Of a stretch of DNA of 64,000 bases, positions 61,119 through 64,000 are shown piece after piece. A model generated the notes under the pieces. That model worked only from the letters and a program-made list of their open reading frames with translations. It did not search any database and was not told the DNA's origin. The stretch lies in IMG/VR virus record IMGVR_UViG_3300036766_000988, positions 124,001 to 188,000 of that record. The stretch is one strand, 5' to 3'. This DNA comes from a virus. Both the position numbers and the translations under genes were made by a program. Every line of letters begins with the position of its first letter. Within the stretch, counting starts at the first letter, position 1.

Positions 61119-61745
61119 CTATACGCACTCATCTCCGCCACGATTGGCCCATTGCGGCAACTTAACCTCGCGAAGAATGTTGAACTTTTTGCCGCCTGAG
61201 AGTGCTGAGAAGACCTTGTGGTAGGGCTCGAACTTCGGGTCACGGGCGGAGGCCTCTTTGAGCACCTTGACGGCCTTGAAGAAGCGATGCCGAACGCGTC
61301 CCTGGGTGAGCTTGAGCTGATTGGCGACTTCGCTTTGGCATGTTGTCTTCCACATGCCGACCAGGATTGAGACGTCGATTGGCTTGAAGATGTCAGGTAG
61401 GTCGCGCCGGATGTCCTCTTCCTGGATTTGGGGGATCGATAGGAGGAACTTGATCCTCTTGAGCCCACGGTCGAGTCGATAGCTGATGGCCGCTTGGGTC
61501 ACGTTGAAGATGACTGCGATGTCGGCCTGACGCTTCTTTTCGACGAAGTAGAGGTAGATGAGGTCTGCTTCCCGTTGGGGAATCCGGTCGAGTAGAGGAG
61601 CAATGCGCTCTTCGTAACTCATCCCGCCGGATAGGAGGGACTGGACCTCTTCGGTATCGTCGTCCTCCTCGGCGTCCTGATCGGGAACTTGGAAGCGGTT
61701 CGAAAGCTGTGCAGGATCGATAGGGATGACATACCCAGTGCTCAT
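61119..61745 (-). CDS. sigma region 4-like protein, 208 aa
   Basis: LDRIPQREADLIYLYFVEKK then RQADIAVIFNVTQAAISYRL and DRGLKRIKFLL: the helix-turn-helix of sigma-70 region 4, preceded by an acidic head. The C-terminal half repeats a helix-rich pattern (SEVANQLKLTQGRVRHRFFK), possibly a second HTH. ATG 61745 with GGAGGG is preferred to 61757. Candidate recogniser, with the 11002 protein, of the phage promoters. Confidence 0.75.
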   Translation of the reverse strand: MSTGYVIPIDPAQLSNRFQVPDQDAEEDDDTEEVQSLLSGGMSYEERIAPLLDRIPQREADLIYLYFVEKKRQADIAVIFNVTQAAISYRLDRGLKRIKFLLSIPQIQEEDIRRDLPDIFKPIDVSILVGMWKTTCQSEVANQLKLTQGRVRHRFFKAVKVLKEASARDPKFEPYHKVFSALSGGKKFNILREVKLPQWANRGGDECV

Positions 61746-61759
61746 CGTGCCCTCCATCG

Positions 61760-63691
61760 TTAGGCTCCGTCCCCAGCCGGGAAGAATACCGGGAGGATCG
61801 ATTCGACTTTCACATCTACATCTAGGAGCCGCTGGGAAGCGACATTTTGATCTGGGTCTGGCGTAGTGATGGTGAGCTGAAGGTCTTGCTGGAGGGTCAT
61901 CAGCTCCACATTGAGTCGAACCTGTTGCTCGGCTGCACGAAGCTTCTGGTACTGCACCGGAGTCAGTCCCGCCAGGTTCGACGAGAAGATGCCGTCCACC
62001 GTACCATAGAGTTTCAGGAGCTTCGAGGCCATTTTCGGGCCGAAGCCGGGGACACCGGGGATGTTGTCAGACGTATCACCGTCGATGGCTCGGAAATGGA
62101 CCATCCTGTCCGGCGTCGTCCCGTATTCCTTCTCGACCAGTGCGGCGTTGTAGAGCTTCTCTTTGCCCGCCCCCACGGCAGGAACCCACACCTGATCTGT
62201 GGCTGAAACGAGCTGCAAAAAGTCCCGATCTGTCGAGATAACGACGTTTTGCTGACCTCGGTACGCCCCTCGGACGAGCGTCGCCACGACGTCATCGGCC
62301 TCTTCCTCGACGTTCCACGCCTGCTTGATCCCGAGCAAGGGGAGGGTTTCGCGAAGCCAGTGGAACTGATCCCACTCGTCGTGAGCTGGGTAGAACGTCC
62401 GCCCCCGAAGACGATTCGCCTTATAGGACGTAAACATTCGGGTCCGCCGCTGGCTCGACCCGTCCCATACGACGGTGATCTTTCCCCCTGGGAAGCGTTT
62501 GAGGAACGAGCCGAGGCTCCGGAGAAAGCCGACGATGGCCCCCGTAGGACGGCCCTTCGAGTCCTTGAGCGTATCCAATCCAGGGCTCATGGAGCATCGA
62601 ACTGCGAGGTTGTGGCCGTCGATGATGATGTTGTCGGTCATGGTCTTTCCCAAAAGGGTCCTCTCGATGGCCTCTACTTCATCATTCAGCACGGCAACTT
62701 TGCCGAGCATCTCCTCAAACCACATCCACTTGAGGTACTGCGCTTCGATCGTCGCAAGCCTGTAGGAGGGCGGCGTGAAGAGAGGCAGGATTCCCAGTAG
62801 ACGGTCTGCCCACCGGTGAAGCACCTCGAAGGATCGGAAGTTTTCTCGTATCGGGGTGGGGTCGAGCTGCTTTTCGGCAGCCTTCACCATCCCCACCAAT
62901 TGGGTACCTCGCTGGTACCATCCGTGAAGCTTGTGCGCTGCTACGAAGGCACGAGCCACGGGGCGTGCATCCAAAGGTTCCCGCTCGACCACCTGTAGCT
63001 CGGCTTGCAACCCCAGCTCTTTGGCGATCCACCCGTCAAACTGATCCACGATCTGGAACCGTTGTCGGATCGGAACGATGCGGGCGTCGTCGAAGAGCAC
63101 GAAGGGCTTGACCTTCTTGAGCCAATCCCGGAGCGCCGCCAGCCTGGGCAGGAAGCTCGTTCGAGGAGCCTTCTCGACGAGCCGTAGGAATGACCTCGGT
63201 AGGGTGACGATCGACTCCTTGGAACGGAGTTTCACGTGGATCTGAACGCTTAGGTTCTCGGGGATGTCCTCGATGACCACCGCTCGGATTTGACGGTAGG
63301 GCCCGCTGGTGACTAGCACCGTATCGCCGACGTCAATTCCTTGGTCTTCCTTGTCGTGGATCTGGGACTTGAACCGGTCGATATCGGCATCGGTCGCGCA
63401 CGCAAGCTTCCTGACGGCACGGTAGCCTGAGCGGTCGATCTTGGTGATGACCGATTGCACGTAGCGGGAGCCTTCGAGCTTGTAGTACTTCTCGTCCGGC
63501 TGGGCGCGCTTGATGAAGGCGTACCCATCCACGAGGTAGTTGATCAGCCGATCCTCTCCCACGTTGGTCACCGACACGGGGAGGTAGATCTCGGCGTCCC
63601 GTATCTGATGCCGAATCGAGGCCCGAATGAAGTCGGGATCTTCGCCCTCAGCCTTCGGACTCAGCTCAAGAACAACCCATTCGTTCGCCAC
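61760..63691 (-). CDS. fusion of NusG-like (NGN-KOW) and 5'-3' exonuclease, 643 aa
   Basis: Residues 1-110 read like the NusG N-terminal domain (NEWVVLELSPKAEGEDPDF; YLVDGYAFIKRA). Residues 125-180 are KOW-like (GIDVGDTVLVTSGPYRQIRA). A 150-aa helical linker follows. Residues 351-643 are a FEN/5'-3' exonuclease: IIIDGHNLAVRC, VVWDGSSQRRTRMF, EEEADDVVATLV, STDRDFLQLV, IDGDTSDNIPGVPGFGPKMA. It supplies the RNA-primer removal activity missing from the polymerase. GTG 63691 follows the upstream TAA. An internal ATG at 62641 would give the nuclease alone. Confidence 0.8.
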   Translation of the reverse strand: MANEWVVLELSPKAEGEDPDFIRASIRHQIRDAEIYLPVSVTNVGEDRLINYLVDGYAFIKRAQPDEKYYKLEGSRYVQSVITKIDRSGYRAVRKLACATDADIDRFKSQIHDKEDQGIDVGDTVLVTSGPYRQIRAVVIEDIPENLSVQIHVKLRSKESIVTLPRSFLRLVEKAPRTSFLPRLAALRDWLKKVKPFVLFDDARIVPIRQRFQIVDQFDGWIAKELGLQAELQVVEREPLDARPVARAFVAAHKLHGWYQRGTQLVGMVKAAEKQLDPTPIRENFRSFEVLHRWADRLLGILPLFTPPSYRLATIEAQYLKWMWFEEMLGKVAVLNDEVEAIERTLLGKTMTDNIIIDGHNLAVRCSMSPGLDTLKDSKGRPTGAIVGFLRSLGSFLKRFPGGKITVVWDGSSQRRTRMFTSYKANRLRGRTFYPAHDEWDQFHWLRETLPLLGIKQAWNVEEEADDVVATLVRGAYRGQQNVVISTDRDFLQLVSATDQVWVPAVGAGKEKLYNAALVEKEYGTTPDRMVHFRAIDGDTSDNIPGVPGFGPKMASKLLKLYGTVDGIFSSNLAGLTPVQYQKLRAAEQQVRLNVELMTLQQDLQLTITTPDPDQNVASQRLLDVDVKVESILPVFFPAGDGA

Positions 63692-63692
63692 G

Positions 63693-64000
63693 TTACCCCC
63701 GTCCTGGCCAGGTACGCTCGAACTCCCGACGCCATTCGTCTGGCATGAGTACCCTGAGATCTGCATCTTGGTTTGGATCCGAGGTGAAGATCACCTGGGT
63801 CGGCTGATTGCTTCGTCCCCGAGCCTTCTCCAACGGGACGGTCTTGTGGTCAAGTTCTGTGAGCGCTTCGACATCACTGGACCCGAGAGAACCAATGCCG
63901 TCGGGGCGCAAACCCCGTCCAACGGGCTTCGGAGGCTGAACCGGTGCAGCCGTTACCACGGGGGGAGTAGCAGGAGCAGAGGCCACAGGAGCAGTTTGCA
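63693..64000 (-). CDS. partial hypothetical protein, C-terminal 100 aa
   Basis: Open through the window edge. Ala/Pro/Val-rich linker (PATPPVVTAAPVQPPKPVGR), then SDVEALTELDHKTVPLEKAR and VLMPDEWRREFERTWPGRG. Its TAA lies 1 nt before the GTG of the NusG-exonuclease gene, so the two are coupled. Not recognised. Confidence 0.65.
   Translation of the reverse strand, partial: QTAPVASAPATPPVVTAAPVQPPKPVGRGLRPDGIGSLGSSDVEALTELDHKTVPLEKARGRSNQPTQVIFTSDPNQDADLRVLMPDEWRREFERTWPGRG

Noticed and set aside
1-64000. Genome-wide recoding of TAG
   Set aside because: Considered because of the amber-split GIY-YIG gene, but several solid genes (for example 36206, 46568, 50400, 10109) end in TAG at sensible positions.
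1-64000. CRISPR arrays, rRNA or standard tRNA genes
   Set aside because: No regularly spaced direct repeats of 20-40 bp, no rRNA segments, and no sequence with a normal T-loop plus D-arm; the only tRNA-like object is the aberrant one at 24271.

Overview
The window looks like the accessory and replication part of a large, GC-rich (roughly 60 percent by eye) double-stranded DNA tailed phage or a close relative. It has family A DNA polymerase, a DnaB-type helicase, a CHC2 primase-type zinc protein, an SNF2-type helicase, a 5'-3' exonuclease, two sigma-like proteins, ClpX, beta-helix tail proteins, several homing-type nucleases and about 70 short, tightly packed, mostly unrecognised genes. No ribosomal, tRNA-synthetase or central metabolic genes are present. 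A lipobox lipoprotein and a twin-arginine signal suggest a Gram-negative host; the host cannot be named from the sequence.

Layout. 1-6.8 kb: leftward small genes, ClpX (2173-3450), an IPT/TIG virion-type protein and a 385-aa protein. 6.7-11.9 kb: a zinc-ribbon nuclease-like protein, a Ycf46-type AAA ATPase with DUF1257 and DUF2997 partners, and a sigma-like protein. 12.2-18.1 kb: mixed strands, with a GIY-YIG nuclease gene running antisense into a methyltransferase gene. 18-35.6 kb: a leftward array of about 40 short genes, many separated by only about 30 bases holding a private promoter. It includes a CheY-like protein, DUF3846- and DUF4314-like proteins, an HNH nuclease, two ribbon-helix-helix regulators, two miniature kinase-fold paralogues and an amber-interrupted GIY-YIG gene. 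35.9-41.8 kb: host-recognition module (two beta-helix proteins, one with a G16/C11 homopolymer tract, a lipoprotein and an XRE regulator with an operator palindrome). 41.8-43.6 kb: an inserted DDE transposase unit with its own regulators. 43.8-47.1 kb: small genes including a Pth2-like protein and a HERIH protein. 47.2-56.6 kb: rightward replication block. 56.6-64 kb: leftward small genes, a double endonuclease VII-like protein, a second sigma-like protein and a NusG/5'-3' exonuclease fusion.

The most striking feature is the promoter system. More than 25 leftward genes are preceded by CTGAAC (or a close variant), a 17-18 bp spacer usually ending in GGCG or GGTG, and TAGTAG/TAGTAC ending 4 nt before the start codon. 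More than 20 further genes on both strands have GGTGTAnnnn ending 4-6 nt before the start. The spacing implies leaderless mRNAs. In the array the upstream gene's TGA stop often lies inside the -35 element. The two sigma-like proteins are obvious candidates for reading these sites.

Several genes appear frameshifted (near 6690, 13740, 28400, 36600 and 37590). This could be biology or base-calling error in homopolymers, and is flagged wherever it matters. All functions are inferred from sequence recognition without database searches.
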